A stretch of DNA of 64,000 nt from Apodospora peruviana (GCA_033439685.1 JAUEDM010000008.1:248001-312000), one strand, 5' to 3'. Numbered from the stretch's first letter, positions 31,466 to 44,855 are shown. Numbers and translations are program-made. Notes: a model not told the origin generated them from the sequence alone.

Positions 31466-33947
31466 TCATTCATCCAAGTCCCCGTCCTTAACCACCAAAC
31501 TGTCCTTCCAAAGCCCGTCAAAGAATCCCGTCAAGAACGAGTCCACGATCGCCCTATCCTCAACCCAACACCCAAACTCCTCGTTATAGTGTGGATACGC
31601 ATTATCGCTCCCCACGTAGACTGCCTCCCGATCGACACACATCGTCTTTGCGTGCAGCTTCTGCGAGACTAGGCCTTTGAGAGGTCGTTTCACAAGAAAC
31701 CGCTTCTCGACGATGTCGTCGACGTCGGCCTCGGCCGTCTTTTCCGGGAGGTAGTTGGCGGACCGGGATGCCATGGATTTGAACACGGCTTTGAGACGTT
31801 TCTTGAGTTCCTGCAATGATGTGGGGTCGCCGTACGCCGTGTCTTTGCTGGAGAGGACGATGTAGATGGCGGCCCCTTGAGCGTTGCCTTGCTCGGTGGG
31901 AGTTGGTGCGGGGAGTTTGGCGAGGCGGGAGAGCGCTTTGGAGAAGGCGGAGAGGAGGTCTTTGTTGTTACTCGTTAGACAGATGTTGTGTGAGGAAGGA
32001 AAAGGGGTACTGAAAGCATACCATAAGGCCAGATATCTCCATCCCACGCTTGGGCATCCGTAAATCCCATGGCGCCGTTGAGATCATCAACCACACCCTT
32101 GTTTTTGGCCTTGTCGCTATCGTGACCCTTCCAATCGTCAAAGGCAAGGCGATCAACCAGGGTCTGCGCCGTCATGTGGATTGACGTTTTCGCATTCTTG
32201 ATGGCGTACAAGCGTGCGTATTTGCTCGCCCACGCGGCGGCATGTGTTCCCACGACCGAGGCCAGGGAAGGCGTCCCCTCGAGAAGCAACTCGGCGATGG
32301 CTACCAGCTCGGCTACGGCATTGCCGTGGTCGTCTTCTGGCTTACGCTGAGCTTCGTATCGGTGCCATGTCACGTTGAGGGCAATGTCCCGGAATGCGTC
32401 AAGGAGTTGGGATGGATAGCGGTAATCATCTAGCTGCATAGAACCGACCCTAGCCGTCGTCAGGACCTGGAAGCTGCCCGCTGTTGCCCCTGTGGCAGGT
32501 TGGATGACAACCTTGTCGAAGAGGCCAGTGGGGATGTCGTCGGGGCCAGCAGCGACAAACTTTGCCTCTGGCATGCTCGAAGCGAGGTTCACCTTCCAGG
32601 CCATGGAGCGCTTGTCCATGTCGGGATTCATCGTTTTAAGATATCTGGTCGTACGTGATTAGTCTCCATTCTTGAAATGTGTTGCAAGGAAGGCCGGGTC
32701 CAGTCTGCGTACCCCCAAATCTCATCCGCAAACGCATGCACCGAGAGAGCTGCATCACCCTTCATCTTGATACCAAAGTCGATCAGGACGTCATCGACAT
32801 CCTTGACCTGCGCAGCATCCGTCTCATTGTTACGCAGGTAGTCGTCCCAATAGTTGAAACCACCTGTCATCATGGCTTTGCCGTTGACAGCCGCGTACTT
32901 TGCGTGATTCCAGCTCATGGCCGGCCAACCCTTCTTGCGAGAATTCTTTTCGAACTCGGGATATTTGTTGATGAAGGTCATCACCAAGGAGTAATACCCT
33001 GGGGACCCTATCTGGATGCCCACGAGAACGAGGGGGGCCAAGACCGCCCACACGTCAGTAGTGGTAATGGTCGAGGCCTTGTCTTTCACCCAGCCCCAGG
33101 CATCGGTGACTGCGCCGGTGATTTGGTCCCAAAATGAAGGCTCTTCTTTCTTTGTCGTAGTAGTTAATGCCCGCCGAACCAAGACCGGGTTCGGTAGCGC
33201 CACGCGCTTTGGCTTGTTGGTCGAGTCAGTCCCCTTGTTCTTGTCCTTGAACGGCGCGAAGACCTGGTCCAACTTGTCCAGAGCACCATCCTTCTTTCTC
33301 TCTTTTGCGAGACTAAGTCGAGTTGTCAGCTCCATGAATCTTCGTAAGCGACTACTGTACTGTGCTTACATCAGCGAAGGGTTGTAATATCCAATGAGAA
33401 GCGTGACATCGCCATGCTTGACCGCAGGGTTCTTGCCGTCAGGCCAAAAAATGTTGCGAAAACCCTCGAGACGGCCATCATGCTCCTTGCCCGTGTCGTC
33501 CAAAAACTTGTCGCGCAATTGGCCCTGATCGTGCGATCCAATCAGCAACCGGATCACCACCTTGGCTTCCTCGAGTCGTTTCTCCTTGAGCGCCACGGCG
33601 AGGTAATCAGTCATGTGCGAGTCACGCATGAAGTTGTGATGGGGCTCGTCGAGGAGAGCAAGGTCGATGAGGAAGACTTCACCCTTCTTGATAGAAGTGC
33701 CCTCGGCTGGGAGGCCTGCATCGAGGACCTCCTTGAATGATTCGGCGATCACGTTCTTGCTGAAAGCGCCGTTTTCTTTGGGAGGTCGTCTGTCTTCCCA
33801 TCGGTGAAAGGGAATCAACATAAACGCGTCGAACGGGGCAGGCCCGAGCAAAGTGTTGTTGGAAGTCAAGGAGAAGGCAGGGCCCTGCTTCCCCTCTTCG
33901 GGGTGCAGCTTGCGAAGCGCCTGTTCGAGTTCCTGGAGCTTGACCAT
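31466..33947 (-). CDS. phospholipase D superfamily protein (two HKD-type motifs)
   Basis: Four exons: 33947-33370, 33312-32713, 32644-32022 and 31959-31466, with introns of 57, 68 and 62 bp; spliced 764 aa in frame. The ATG at 33947 (MVKLQELEQAL) is the first real ATG in frame. The first PLD motif lies near residue 327: HAKYAAVNGKAMMTGGFNYW. The second lies near residue 699: LHAKTMCVDREAVYVGSDN. In the first motif the usual Asp of HxKx4D is Asn (HAKYAAVN); the second is canonical. There is no signal peptide, but a hydrophobic segment (VWAVLAPLVLVGIQIG, about residue 285) precedes motif 1. Such bacterial-like PLD proteins act on phosphodiesters; the substrate is unknown. The HAKN change could lower or alter activity. 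Confidence 0.88.
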
Positions 33948-35258
33948 GGTCGTCTTTTGTTCAGGTTCCTGGGGCAATCAGCTTAGGTGCGTAAAGGATG
34001 GAGAACCCATAGAGCGCTCAACAGGCTCAACTTATAGACCAGATCTCGTGTACCTTAACATTTCTCCTGGTACGAGAGCCACACTTCCAGTCTTGTGGCT
34101 ACCTGAGATGTGGTCAAGCCCATGTCGGCACTTCTCTTTGAGAGATATGAGATAAGAACCGTGCTTAGCCGTGGTTGTGATTGGACTTGAAGAGCAAGCC
34201 TCGTGGGTTGAAGGTGTTATGAAGGCCGTTCGGGAACGCAGAGGCGCCAAGACCGGCTTCATATTGGCCGCACCTTGGCGGGGTTTGCATGAAGACTGCT
34301 GCTGCTGCATATTATTGCCCGCCGTGGTTGTGCTCGAAGTATGAAAGGGGAAAATGTCGTGGGCCCAGATTCCTCTGACATTACAAAGAACTGAATTCAC
34401 AATGTATTAGCAGGTCGGTTACCAAGGTTTAATCCGAGATTTGGTTCACCCGGGTCAACCAGATAGCTGGGAGGTACATGTATATACCGGAACTCCTGTA
34501 CCTCGATAACAGTAAGGTTTGTCCGTGTCCTGCGCGAGGTAACACAACAGAAGCATCATGGCCTCCGTCGGGACCAGAATTGCAGTACTGTATGCCCGAT
34601 CCTTGTACATTGCCAAATTTGGCACGGTCACGCGCAGGTTCTGATAAGTTCACCACTCATGTGGTTGTCGGGAGAGTGCTGGTGGTGAGCCGTGAGCCTG
34701 AATCCAGGACGAGAGAGGGACATAACATCGTGGTTGCCGTCGGGGCTAGAATTACAGTGCTGCTTGAGGGTGTGTGTAGAGAGCTCAACCAAAAAGGTCA
34801 AATGTAGTGAGTAAGGATGATGCTCAGTCTAAAATCGTCTGCCTGAGAGCAAAATGATGTAGCAGACCAAAATTATGGATTGGCAGTGCTAAGAATGTGA
34901 AGAGGGGAAAGAATTCTGGCCCTCTGAAGACCACCTAGAATACAGCAATTCAGGCCCGTGTCCATGGTGGGGCTGCCATGCCCCTCCAGTGGCTTTGTGG
35001 CCTGTGCACCGGTGGTGACGACATGCCCCATCCCTCAGGCACAACGCGAGGCATTCACGGGCTTTGAGACTGATCAAGCCATCAAGGACTAAGGTAGAGT
35101 GGAAACACTCCAGAGCACCCCATTCCAAGACCTATCATCTCTGTTCCTTTCAGGCAGAGTAAGGTACTATCATTACCAAATAAAAATAAATATATACACA
35201 TTAAATATCTCTCACCAACCACCCACACACTGAACAACCCAATTACCAATTAGCAAAC
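33948..35258. other. intergenic with a weak internal duplication
   Basis: No gene seen. About 45 bp around 34550-34595 (ccgtcgggaccagaattgca) resemble 34736-34770 (ccgtcggggctagaattaca), possibly an old duplication. Confidence 0.35.
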
Positions 35259-37236
35259 CTATTTTTTAACATCAAACCGATCCAAATCCATAACCTTCGC
35301 CCAGGCCTTCACAAAGTCACCCACCATCTTTTCCATCCCACCCTTCTCGCCATAAACCTCCGAAATGGCCCTCAGTTCACTATGGCTGCTAAACACCAAA
35401 TCCGCCCTTGTAGCAGTCCACTTCTTAGCTCCAGTCCCTCTGTCCTGTCCAACAAAGATCTCTCCACCCGTCGCGACGTCCTCAGTCCACTGGGTCCGAA
35501 TATCCAACAAATTCGTAAAGAAATCGTTCGTCAGAACTCCAACCTTTTTCGTAAGCACCCCGTGAGTGGAGCCGTCATAATTCGCACCCAGCGCGCGGAG
35601 ACCACCAACCAGCACCGTCATTTCGGGAGCAGTAAGCGTCAACTGCTGCGCTTTATCAACAAGTAAATCCTCAGTCCGAGCGCGCGCCCATCCTGATGAA
35701 TTGCGGAAGTTGCGGAACCCGTCGGCCTGCGGGTTGAGGTACTCGAATGAGGCGACGTCGGTGTCGGCTTGTGTTGCGTCGACTCTGCCGACTGTGAACG
35801 GGACCTTTAGGTTCTTGAAACCAGCTGCTGCGGCGGCTTTCTCGATTGCGGCGTTGCCGCCTAGCACGATCAGGTCAGCCAGAGACACCTGGATCTTCTT
35901 GTTCTTCTTGTTGAAGTCGGACTTGATTTGGTTCAGGGCTGCGAGGACGGTCTTGAGTTGTTTCGGGTTGTTGACTGTCCATGACACCTGGGGCTCGAGA
36001 GCGATGCGGGCGCCGTTGGCGCCGCCGCGCTTGTCGCCTCCCCTAAAGGTTGAGGCGGAGCCCCATGCTGTGGCGACGAGGTTCTGGACAGTGAGGCCAG
36101 GGGCAGCCAGGATTGCGGATTTGAGCTTTTCGATGTCGTTGTCCTTGATGGGGGAGTAAGACACAACAGGGAGGGGGTCCTGCCAGATGAATTTGCGGGA
36201 GGGGACTTCAGGACCCAAATAACGGGAGATGGGGCCCATGTCGCGGTGGGTGAGTTTGACTGCACACACGTCAGTCTCATTCAGGGGGGGGGGGGGGGGG
36301 GGGGAGGTTAGAGGTGACTTACACCACGCAGCAGCAAACGCATCAGTCAGACCTTGGAAATCCTCGACCCAGGACTCGGCGATCTCGCGGTAGGCCGGGT
36401 CGTCGCGCAGCGCCACGTCGCTCACCAGCATGGTGGGCTTGCGGAAGGTCTTGTTGAACGGGTTCGGGTAGTCGGCCTCGGCGTTGATGGCCTCGAACTG
36501 CTTGGCGCCGCCGGGGCTGTGCACCAAAGTCCATTCGTTCTTGAACAAAGACTTGAGGAAGGAGTTGCTCCACTTCGTTGGGGTCTTGGACCAGACTACC
36601 TCTAACCCGGAAGTGACGGTGTCGTCGGCGTTGCCGTTGCCCACCGGGTTGGACCAGCCCAAGTCTTGTTCCTGGATACCGGCGCCCGCGGGGGCAGGGC
36701 CAGCAGCTAAGAGATGACTGTTAGTGTCGGGTGGATATGAGTTTGGGGGGGGGTTGTTGTTGTTGTTGTTCATGTACTCACTGATAGTATGGGCACCATG
36801 CGTCTTGCCAAACGCATGGCCGCCGGCAATGAGAGCAACAGTCTCACTGTCATTCATGCCCATGCGACCAAACGCGACACGAATATCGAGCGCCGACGTC
36901 CGCGGGTCGCCGTTCGCATCGGGACCCTCGGGGTTTACGTAGATGAGGCCATGGTGGGTGGCAGCGAGCGGCTTCTCGAGCGTGTCGGCGCGGGCCTCGG
37001 CATCCGTGCTGCCGTTATACCGGACATCGTTGCCGTGAGGAAAGAAAGTGGTTTCGGCGCCCCAGTAGACGCTCTCGTCGGCCTGCCAGGTGTCGGCGCG
37101 GCCACCGCCGAACCCGAGGACCGGGAAGCCCATGTCCTCGAGCGCGACGTTGCCGGCCAGGACCATCAGGTCGGCCCAGCTAATGGCCTTGCCATACTTC
37201 TGCTTGATGGGCCACAGCAGGCGACGGGCCTTGTCC

Positions 37237-37274
<38 letters not shown>

Positions 37275-37998
37275 GCGTTGCTGACCCTACACTCGGAAAG
37301 TTAGGAATGGTTACCAACGAACGAACGCTGACCGAGTCATGCGTGCAGCTTAATCACGCCATTGCTCCGAGAGTGCCGAAAGCAGACAGGACAGGGGAGA
37401 TGAGGATCGGCGGCCGAACATGTGGGGCCGCAGCGGGTGTTTGTTGGTTGCAGGGGGCTGTCTTTGCTTACCATTCCACCTCCACCACGCCCGTCGATGG
37501 CACGGTAGGTGCCGGCGCTGTGCCACGCCATGCGGATGAAGAGACCGCCGTAGTGGCCGTAGTCGGCCGGCCACCACTCCTGCGACGAAGTGAGCAGGGC
37601 CTTTAGGTCCGCCTTGAGTGCTTTGTCTGTGATGATGAATATGTTTAGTTGGGCGCCATCGTCGCCGGAGGGACAAACTTACAGTCGAGCTTAGCAAACT
37701 CGGCGGCATAGTCAAAGTCGCCACCGAGGGGATTCTGCTCGGCCGAGAACTGGCGGAGCACATCGAGCCGGAGCTGGCAGGGCCACCAGTCCCGGCTCCG
37801 AGTACCGCCACCGGCAGCGTCGCTGATGGCCGGGCACCGGCCAAAAGTCGGAGCGTCATCCCGCTTCGCGATCACGGGGTGAGAGTCCCTCTTGAACTCC
37901 TGTTTGTTGGCATACGGGCAGCCCTGGGCAGCAACCAGAGCAGCCTGAGGTCCGAGGAGGAGGCCGGCCACGATGCCGGACAAAAGTGAGGGCGCCAT
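35259..37998 (-). CDS. katG: secreted catalase-peroxidase (KatG)
   Basis: Five exons: 37998-37683, 37626-37472, 37286-36782, 36706-36323 and 36259-35259, with introns of 56, 185, 75 and 63 bp; spliced 786 aa. An N-terminal signal peptide (MAPSLLSGIVAGLLLGPQAA) marks the extracellular clade of fungal KatG. Family landmarks in order: WWPADYGHYGGLFIRMAWHS (distal Arg, Trp and His), GQQRFAPLNSWPDN, LMVLAGNVALEDMGF, GLIYVNPEGP (Tyr of the Met-Tyr-Trp adduct), VALIAGGHAFGKTHGAHT (proximal His) and WFKLTHRDMGP. The C-terminal haem-less repeat follows (LIVLGGNAAIEKAA). It degrades hydrogen peroxide and oxidises phenolic donors; extracellular forms are thought to protect against host or competitor oxidants. 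The 75-bp intron stays open in frame, and the 63-bp intron contains a G homopolymer. A TATA element (ttataaag) lies at 38094-38101. Confidence 0.95.
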
Positions 37999-38093
37999 CT
38001 TGATCTGTCGGAAGATGGTTTGTGGTGGTGTCACAAACGACAAGAGATGTCGACGCAGAAACCCGAGCTTGTCCCACGACGGACTCCCGGGAC

Positions 38094-38101
38094 CTTTATA
38101 A
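38094..38101 (-). promoter_or_regulatory. TATA box of the catalase-peroxidase gene
   Basis: ttataaag on the minus strand, about 96 bp upstream of the ATG at 37998. Confidence 0.5.
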
Positions 38102-41100
38102 CTTCATCCCATCCATACCTGAGATCTGTAAGTGGCCGTGTCGATCCGGACGGACAGCACCGGTGTAAGTGGAGATTCGGTGTGAATCCCAGCCCGCACC
38201 ACGCACATCAGATGATGGACCAGGGAACAGGGTCCAGAACCCGCCTCGGCGCCCAGCTTGACCAAAGCTGGACGCCTGCCTCTTTGGTAGGTAGTGTAAA
38301 GGTCGGTCGACAATATCAAAAACGTGCGCAGCAGCCGCACAGCAGCAGTGTGCGTACGCGTATTGCGGGGCATTGTCGAAAATTTGACGGATGCTGACAT
38401 TCACATCCCCGAGTGTGCAAGGGTTGGGGAGTTTGGTAAAGTAAGGCCGACAGGGACTGGCCGGTGAGCGGTGGAACTTGACGGTTTTCCTTCGAAAGCT
38501 TGGCATCTGAATTTTTTTTTTTCTGTTTTTGGCTTTCTCCTTTCGTTTTTCGTGTCTGGCTGTAGGTAAACGTGTTGCCACACCGCTGCGAAGAACTAAG
38601 ACATACAGATGCCCGATGGGGGCTAGAACATTGAGGACAGACGGATCAACCAGCTGGACGGGTTTTGATTGTCGCACCGGGCACTTTACAGACCACTTAA
38701 CAAGGAAACAATTAATTATCACCCGAGCACAGCAGCAGCTAACATGCAAGCCATCATTAGATCGAACCGCAAAAACATCCCATGTGGTTTTGATATTAGG
38801 TTGTTGGCTTGTTGGATTGTTTCGCAGAAAGCCGCCGCAAGTCATTCAGTCGGGGTCCATTTCCCCTTTTGCTTTCCCCTTCAATCAGCAGTCCACCAAT
38901 CATAATCTCGGATTTTGGCCTCCTTGATCTGTCACCAGGCGGGACCCGCACGACGTTCTTGGCCGTGCGTTTGTTTGCTTGCGATCTCAGGGTTCTCCCT
39001 ATCACACGCAGAAGAGATGGAAAGATATGGATCCATGCTCCATGTGCGTATTTGAATACCCTGTACGGGTAACCCCGGAAATAGAAAATTATCAATCACA
39101 ATGCTACGGTACCTGCCGTGATGTGCGAGAGAGCCCACTTATATTCTACCGGGTTCTTTCAGCTTGGCGCGACTTGGCGCCATGTTGTGAGACATGCTGA
39201 AGTTCTCACGTGAAGGGGATATCGAACGAGAGTCGACTCAGACGCGGTGGAGGCGGCAAGAGCGCAAACGAAAAACTGAGTGTAATATTTTTGCTGTCAG
39301 AAATTAAAGTGCCTGCGTTATGAACTGAGGGTAATATTTGCGCGGGAATTTTGAGTCAAGTTGATAAAATTGTTGGACTGGGTGAAAGGAGTTCAGCTGT
39401 CCAACGGGTTCGGACTTTGCCCAAGACGTTCGGGGTACAGCTTCCTCCCGTGCAAGCATACCTGGTAGACAGTCAATGTCAATGTTGCAATGTTGAAAAT
39501 GATTCCTTCCTCCAATCAGAAAAAATGATTACCAAGCTTTCAGTGTTTATTAAGCACGGGTAGTTAAGACCGATGTTGCAATGTTCGAAATGATTCCTTC
39601 ATCCAATCACAAACAACGATGTCCAAGGTTTTGGTGTTTACAAGGACAGTAAACTACCACCAAATGTTACAGTCTTCAAAATGATTCCTTCCTCCAATCA
39701 GAGACTTTGGACAACAAGTTTCGCTTGTATACAATGATTCCAAACAACCCGAATGCGCCAATCGGACTCGGAGTACCTCTGCATACGGGACGATCCTGGC
39801 GAGCTCGGGATGCTACTGATGCTACGGAGCACTGCCGTGCAAATGTAACCTCCCACGGCTGGTCGCCAGTGTAGTAACTACTACTGCTATGTGCCATTGA
39901 GGTTGATTAAATGTGAAGAGAACTCAATTATCACAGTTATCACGCCAGCCAACATCAACGAGAAGAAACTCAAATACCGATGTTGGGTAACCCGTAAGGC
40001 AGGTAGTATCAACTGATTACAGAATTGCTACGGTGCTATTAATATCGTGCATCCAACGACCAGCAGTTTTCAGTGTTGTGCACCTGCGCAAGCGCTTAGA
40101 GGAGCCTTGGCATCGAACCATACCAAGACCATTTGCCCCATCTCTGTTGCATCCTCTGCGCCGATCGCACGGTCAGAGCTACCTCTCCTTTAGCATCACG
40201 AGCTGTTAGTGCTGACTGCGAATCCACGGCGGCGGCTACATATCTACCCTTTCGCCTCTTTGCAATTGTTGTTCCACAAACTACTGCAACCAGGTGAACC
40301 ATTATCAGGGGTTTTGCTAGCCAAGCATCGACTATCAACTGATGACGAACGACGTTGGCACTTGCGTGGACTAACAACCAACGGTTGGTCTAGCCCCGCG
40401 TCGCCAACCAGCCTAACAACGCTCTATCATCTTATTAAGTGGAATTGTCTTCCATATATAGATCACTACTAGGGCTGTAAGGCTCTTTGGATACTAGTTT
40501 ACTACTACCCAGGCTGCTAGCCTCCAACTACCTATTAGTATCTCTATTCTAGTCGGTGGCAACGACAACATCAGGTCATCACATCACATCCTAACAGCCT
40601 TACATATATTGCTAGTTTTGCTGCTATTTTGAGCCTCAAAATGGAGTCACTCCCTAAGGCATCACGACGACTCGACTCTAGCCGCCTGTCTTCTTGTCGC
40701 CTTTGGTGAAAGTCTTGGTATATGCTCGGCCTAGAGTCCACAACTCCGACCCCACAAACTGTTTGGATATAGATCTATGATGGACCGAAATATTGTAGAA
40801 GGGTTGTAATGGTCGTGGAGATAAGACGCAATGTTTGGTAAAACGCATAGCGTTTGAACTAGGGTAGATTGCTCTTTGCGAGGCGTGTCGTATTTTACTG
40901 TTGATCTCGGCCTGGTTCCCGCATTTGTGCTGTGTTTTGTTCTAGGCGCGGAGTTGATGCTCTTGGCTTGACTGCTTGTGTTGTAACATTTGTACGTTGG
41001 TTTGTCTTCAACTCTTTGAGACTGTAAAGGGCTTCTTGGATTGCTGATTTTGCTGCCGACCTATCGTGCGGGATAGGACGCGGCCATCTCCTCGTTATTG

Positions 41101-42199
41101 TTGACTAACTTTTCGAGATTTGCGTGGGCAATCCCAACCAAAACGGCATTGGCACAAGAGACACTTGAAGCTATTGAGCTGCGGATATCATGGGTTGGGC
41201 ACCATTCCTGTTGCCTTCCATTTTGACGCAGGACCAGTCCAAAGCCCCAACCCGCAAACCTCTGCCACCCGGCAAAACAGCAAACGTAACAAACGATACC
41301 TTATTCTGACCAAACATCCAAAAGACTTGCAAAATGCCGCGTGCAGACGAGGTCACCCCTGACCTCGCGGACCCGACGGTTTGGTATATGTGGCCATATC
41401 CCAGTATCCGCTTAGCATATGTATGCTGACCATATGCAGACCGCTTGGCTGATAATCCTTTCGGCTTTCGGGTACCACTATAGTGTGGTCTCCAATACTA
41501 TATGCTCAGCACATGCTAACTAAATTAGGCCCAATTCCTCACAATAACAGCGGGTGGGTTCATCCTGGCACGTTCATGTTTATCTGTGTATGAAGCTGAC
41601 GATATACCTAGTGATTGCTGAGGCGAAGGCGCAGGGCAAGAAGGCCCCAGCGATCTCGAAGGACGAGCATAATACTGGCAGAACGATTATCCGTTCAACT
41701 GAGAAAACAACCGAAAAACTCGTCCGAGACACTCTCCTCGTCGTCTTCGTCCTCCTCCTTCCCCTTCCTCTGGCGGCGCTTGGAGTTGTTTACCTGACCA
41801 CGTCTTAGATTTCGGCCAGAGGGCACTTCCCGCCGTTCCTCGAGGCACCGGTCCGTTCAGCCATAGTTGGGGAGCATGCACTTGAACTCCGTAGGTTGAC
41901 AGGTCTGGTTGGCGGGGCTTGCGTTGGTAAGGTCTGCGAGAACGTCCGTCGAGGTGCGACAATTAAGCAGGAGGACGGCATTTTCAATCTTTTTTATTAA
42001 GGTACTTAGGTAGAGTACGAAGAACCGCCACGCGGCTGAAAATTACGCATTATCCAGAAAAAGTTTGAGCGGTTTATTTCTCACTTTTAATATACGTCCA
42101 GTCCTAAAACACCGACAAATGTAATATATGCTTGAAGTACCTCATTCATGTGGATGGACGGTTTTCGATACAGACTTAACTATCCCTAAACAGCTGCCC
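38102..42199. other. gene-free stretch of about 4.1 kb
   Basis: No coding gene I can support on either strand; all frames are short and without motifs, many simply antisense to one another. It holds an oligo-T near 38512, the tandem repeats at 39476-39715, and AT-rich segments near 40440-40620 and 42100-42180. It may contain decayed repeats I cannot name. Confidence 0.45.
39476..39715 (+). repeat. three tandem repeats of about 90 bp
   Basis: aaatgattccttc-tccaatca recurs at about 39496, 39589 and 39679, each preceded by a gttgcaatgtt-like element and followed by a similar A/T-rich tail (ag-tttt-gtgttta). Confidence 0.65.
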
Positions 42200-44295
42200 T
42201 CATTGCAGAACAAACTCTCGCAAAGTCTCCTCCGATAGACTGCCCGGCCCATCAGGCTGGAGCCCACCCATTTCACCGTGGCAATATGCTTCCCTACAAG
42301 CCAGAAAGTTAGCAAGCATTATACAACCTTACAGAGTCAGGTGAAACTTACCCAATAAACTCGTAACCTTCCTGTCCATTCCCATTGACACCATATGGCC
42401 GTCTTCTCCTCGGCCTCAAAACACATGGCAAGCTCATCCCGACCAACTTGACAACAACATCCCCCTCCCGCATATAATGATTGCCCAGCCCAATCAACCC
42501 TGTATCCGTAACATAAAACCGCCTCTCACAAACAGCGTGCATGACAGCCTCGATCCAATCGTTATCGAACCCGTACTTATCATAGTACGGGAGCCCTGTC
42601 CTCTCCCTTATCGTCCGCTCTTCCTCAGTATCTTTCGGCATGAGCAGACTATCCAGAAACCCAAGATAATTCTCTGCGTACGTCTCCTCTGTGATGACAC
42701 CCTTCTCTTTCAACGTCTTCGGAAACCTGTTCCCAATGAGCGTCATCGCAAAGGCCACCTCAATGGGTTGGCCTGTGGGAAGGTATCTGTTGTCAGACAC
42801 AGAAAGAGATTCCTGCAGCATGTCAAGACAAATTGCTTCCGTCTTGCGAATGGCGTCGTTCTGCAACATCTCCGAGACGTGCGCGTGCGGACTCGCATAA
42901 ATCACCCGCCCCAGCACCTTCCCTCTCACCCTCAACGTGAAAATATCATCACCCTTTTGATCCAAGTTAGTATGCTTGCCCGCCTTGTAACTCTCAACAC
43001 TCCACTCCTCAATAGGCCATCCAACGCCCCACTGACACCCCCAACCAAAATGCCTCCGCCAGTCAGGCACCCAGCTCGGCCACCCTTCCTGTTCCTCTCT
43101 GCTCGGCTCACCAGCACAAGCACAAGTCGTCCGCCGCGCAGCAAGCAGCACATCCAGATTCGGACTCAGATTCTCAGTCCCGATAATCGCCCTCGCAGCT
43201 TCCGTGAAAACAGTCTTGACATCCTTGCCATAATCGATCCTCAACCCCTTCTCATTGCCGCTCAACTCCGGCGCAAGATCACTCAACCCAACTAGCGCAT
43301 AAACTTTATCTCGTGGGTCAGTCGCCTCCCTCCCCCTAAAAGCCGTCAACAACCGCTGAAGTGTCCACCGATGCGTCGGGCCCGTCTTCTGCCCCATCAA
43401 CTCAGCCAAATATTCACTCCCGAGCCGAAGATTCCACGTCAGGTCCATCCCCTGCGTCAACTGGATCCCATCCACCTTCCTCTTATGACGGCCCGAAACA
43501 ACAGCAGCTTTGTAATGGTACCACGCCGCAGCATGCTTGACGTGCTCCCACTTAACAGAATGAGACCCACAAACCACGACCGCGTGCCGAGATGGCAGAA
43601 TCTCCTGCACGATCCAGATGCGCTGGTACCATTTTCTGTCGTAGAACTCGGAGAAGGCGTCCCAACTCTCTGTGTCGTGGAACGGAATCCCCATCTCCGT
43701 CGACTGTTCGTAGCTAATCTTTTCATAGCTCTTAAGCGACTCAGGGGTGTAGCTTTGCTCATCATCCCAGCGAAACATATCGCCCGCCATCTTTCCGGCC
43801 ATGGTCCCAACACGGGTGATCAGATCAACTGCACGGTCTGTTGACGGCCCTGACGGTCCGACATACGCAATAACCGTCTTTGCATCTGTTCAGTCATTAT
43901 CAGCACAGCCATTTCCATGTGTGTGAGAGGATAGACAAACAGTTATAAATGGAAGTCATCATCTTGACCTGCTCCGACCGTTCAGCATCATCCTTCTGAT
44001 TGATACAGATCTGATCGATCCACAGATCCTCATTCGGGCTGAACTTGGTCGCGTGGAGCAAAGCGTCGTGAAGTGTGGGCGTGATCTTCAACATCGATGC
44101 ACCATCGTCGCATCTCATCGGCACTGTGAACAGCGGTTCGCCCCAGACATATGACAGCGCGGAATACACAATGGGGTCCTTTTCGTCGAATGCAACATGC
44201 TTGATGGTTGCTGAGAGTTTATGCTCTGCATTGACCGCGACCGAGACCAGACGGATGTGGCCCGCTGGAAGCGGTGAGTAAGTGTATGACTCCAT
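42200..44295 (-). CDS. heterokaryon incompatibility (HET) domain protein
   Basis: Three exons: 44295-43941, 43885-42352 and 42293-42200, with introns of 55 and 58 bp; spliced 660 aa, in frame. The HET domain is in the first half: IVYSALSYVWG, then EDLWIDQICINQKDDAERSE, the intron-split SIYNYAKTVIAYVGPSG, and RKWYQRIWIVQEI. Downstream come the usual REATDPRDKVYALVGLS and WPSWVPDWR (the PSWSW-type site). The C-terminal part (GLGNHYMREGDVVVKLVG, then YEFIGGEAYCHGEM) is what typical HET proteins show. The last short exon (31 codons) restores the characteristic REFVLQ end and would be missed by ORF scanning. HET proteins trigger regulated cell death on non-self recognition; the partner here is unknown. 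It lies in tandem with the antiporter gene, 560 bp apart. Confidence 0.93.
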
Positions 44296-44855
44296 GTCTA
44301 TGGATGGCAGTTCTTTTTGATCCAGAAGACTGAAATTGTTGTGAATTGGAGGTTATCACGATACTGACGAGGTCTCGTTCGAAGTCTTGCGGGAGGTAAC
44401 CGTTGGAATTGGTGCCTAAATGATGGCCGACGGGAGGCAACCCTGTGATGATCGCTGGGCGTCAGACAGGGATTCACGCCCCCCACGGCGGCCGCTAGTT
44501 CACCGCCAAGTATCTAGGGCTGGGGCTGTGGTGGATATTGGTACCCAATATCATTCAATCTGTAAACACCATTCTATGGTAAAGACTTTACACCTGGTAC
44601 AAGCAACAGGGGCCTCGAATATTTTCTCGGGATCGACTTCCGAGGATTGGGACTGTGTTTTATAGGGGATCTACAACGCGTACATAAATATCCCACCGGC
44701 TGTGATAAAGTCTCATACAGGACATGTTGTGAGCATACGTGTAGACTATTTACCGTAGAGAGGTGTGCAGTATCCAAGATCAAGCATCCTATTTCGCTAT
44801 TAGAACTCAAATATGGGATGTCATTATTCGTACCCCAACGCCCTGGGCTCGTCGA
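44296..44855. other. intergenic between HET and antiporter genes
   Basis: Promoter of the HET gene and 3' flank of KHA1. Short frames in this stretch are not supported. Confidence 0.5.

Noticed and set aside
36260..36322. Frameshift or low-complexity coding insert (Pro run) in katG
   Set aside because: The Pro run is intron sequence: removing the GT-AG segment restores the conserved WFKLTHRDMGP motif.
42477..43295. 272-aa plus-strand frame in the HET gene
   Set aside because: Antisense shadow of the HET exon with no independent motif.
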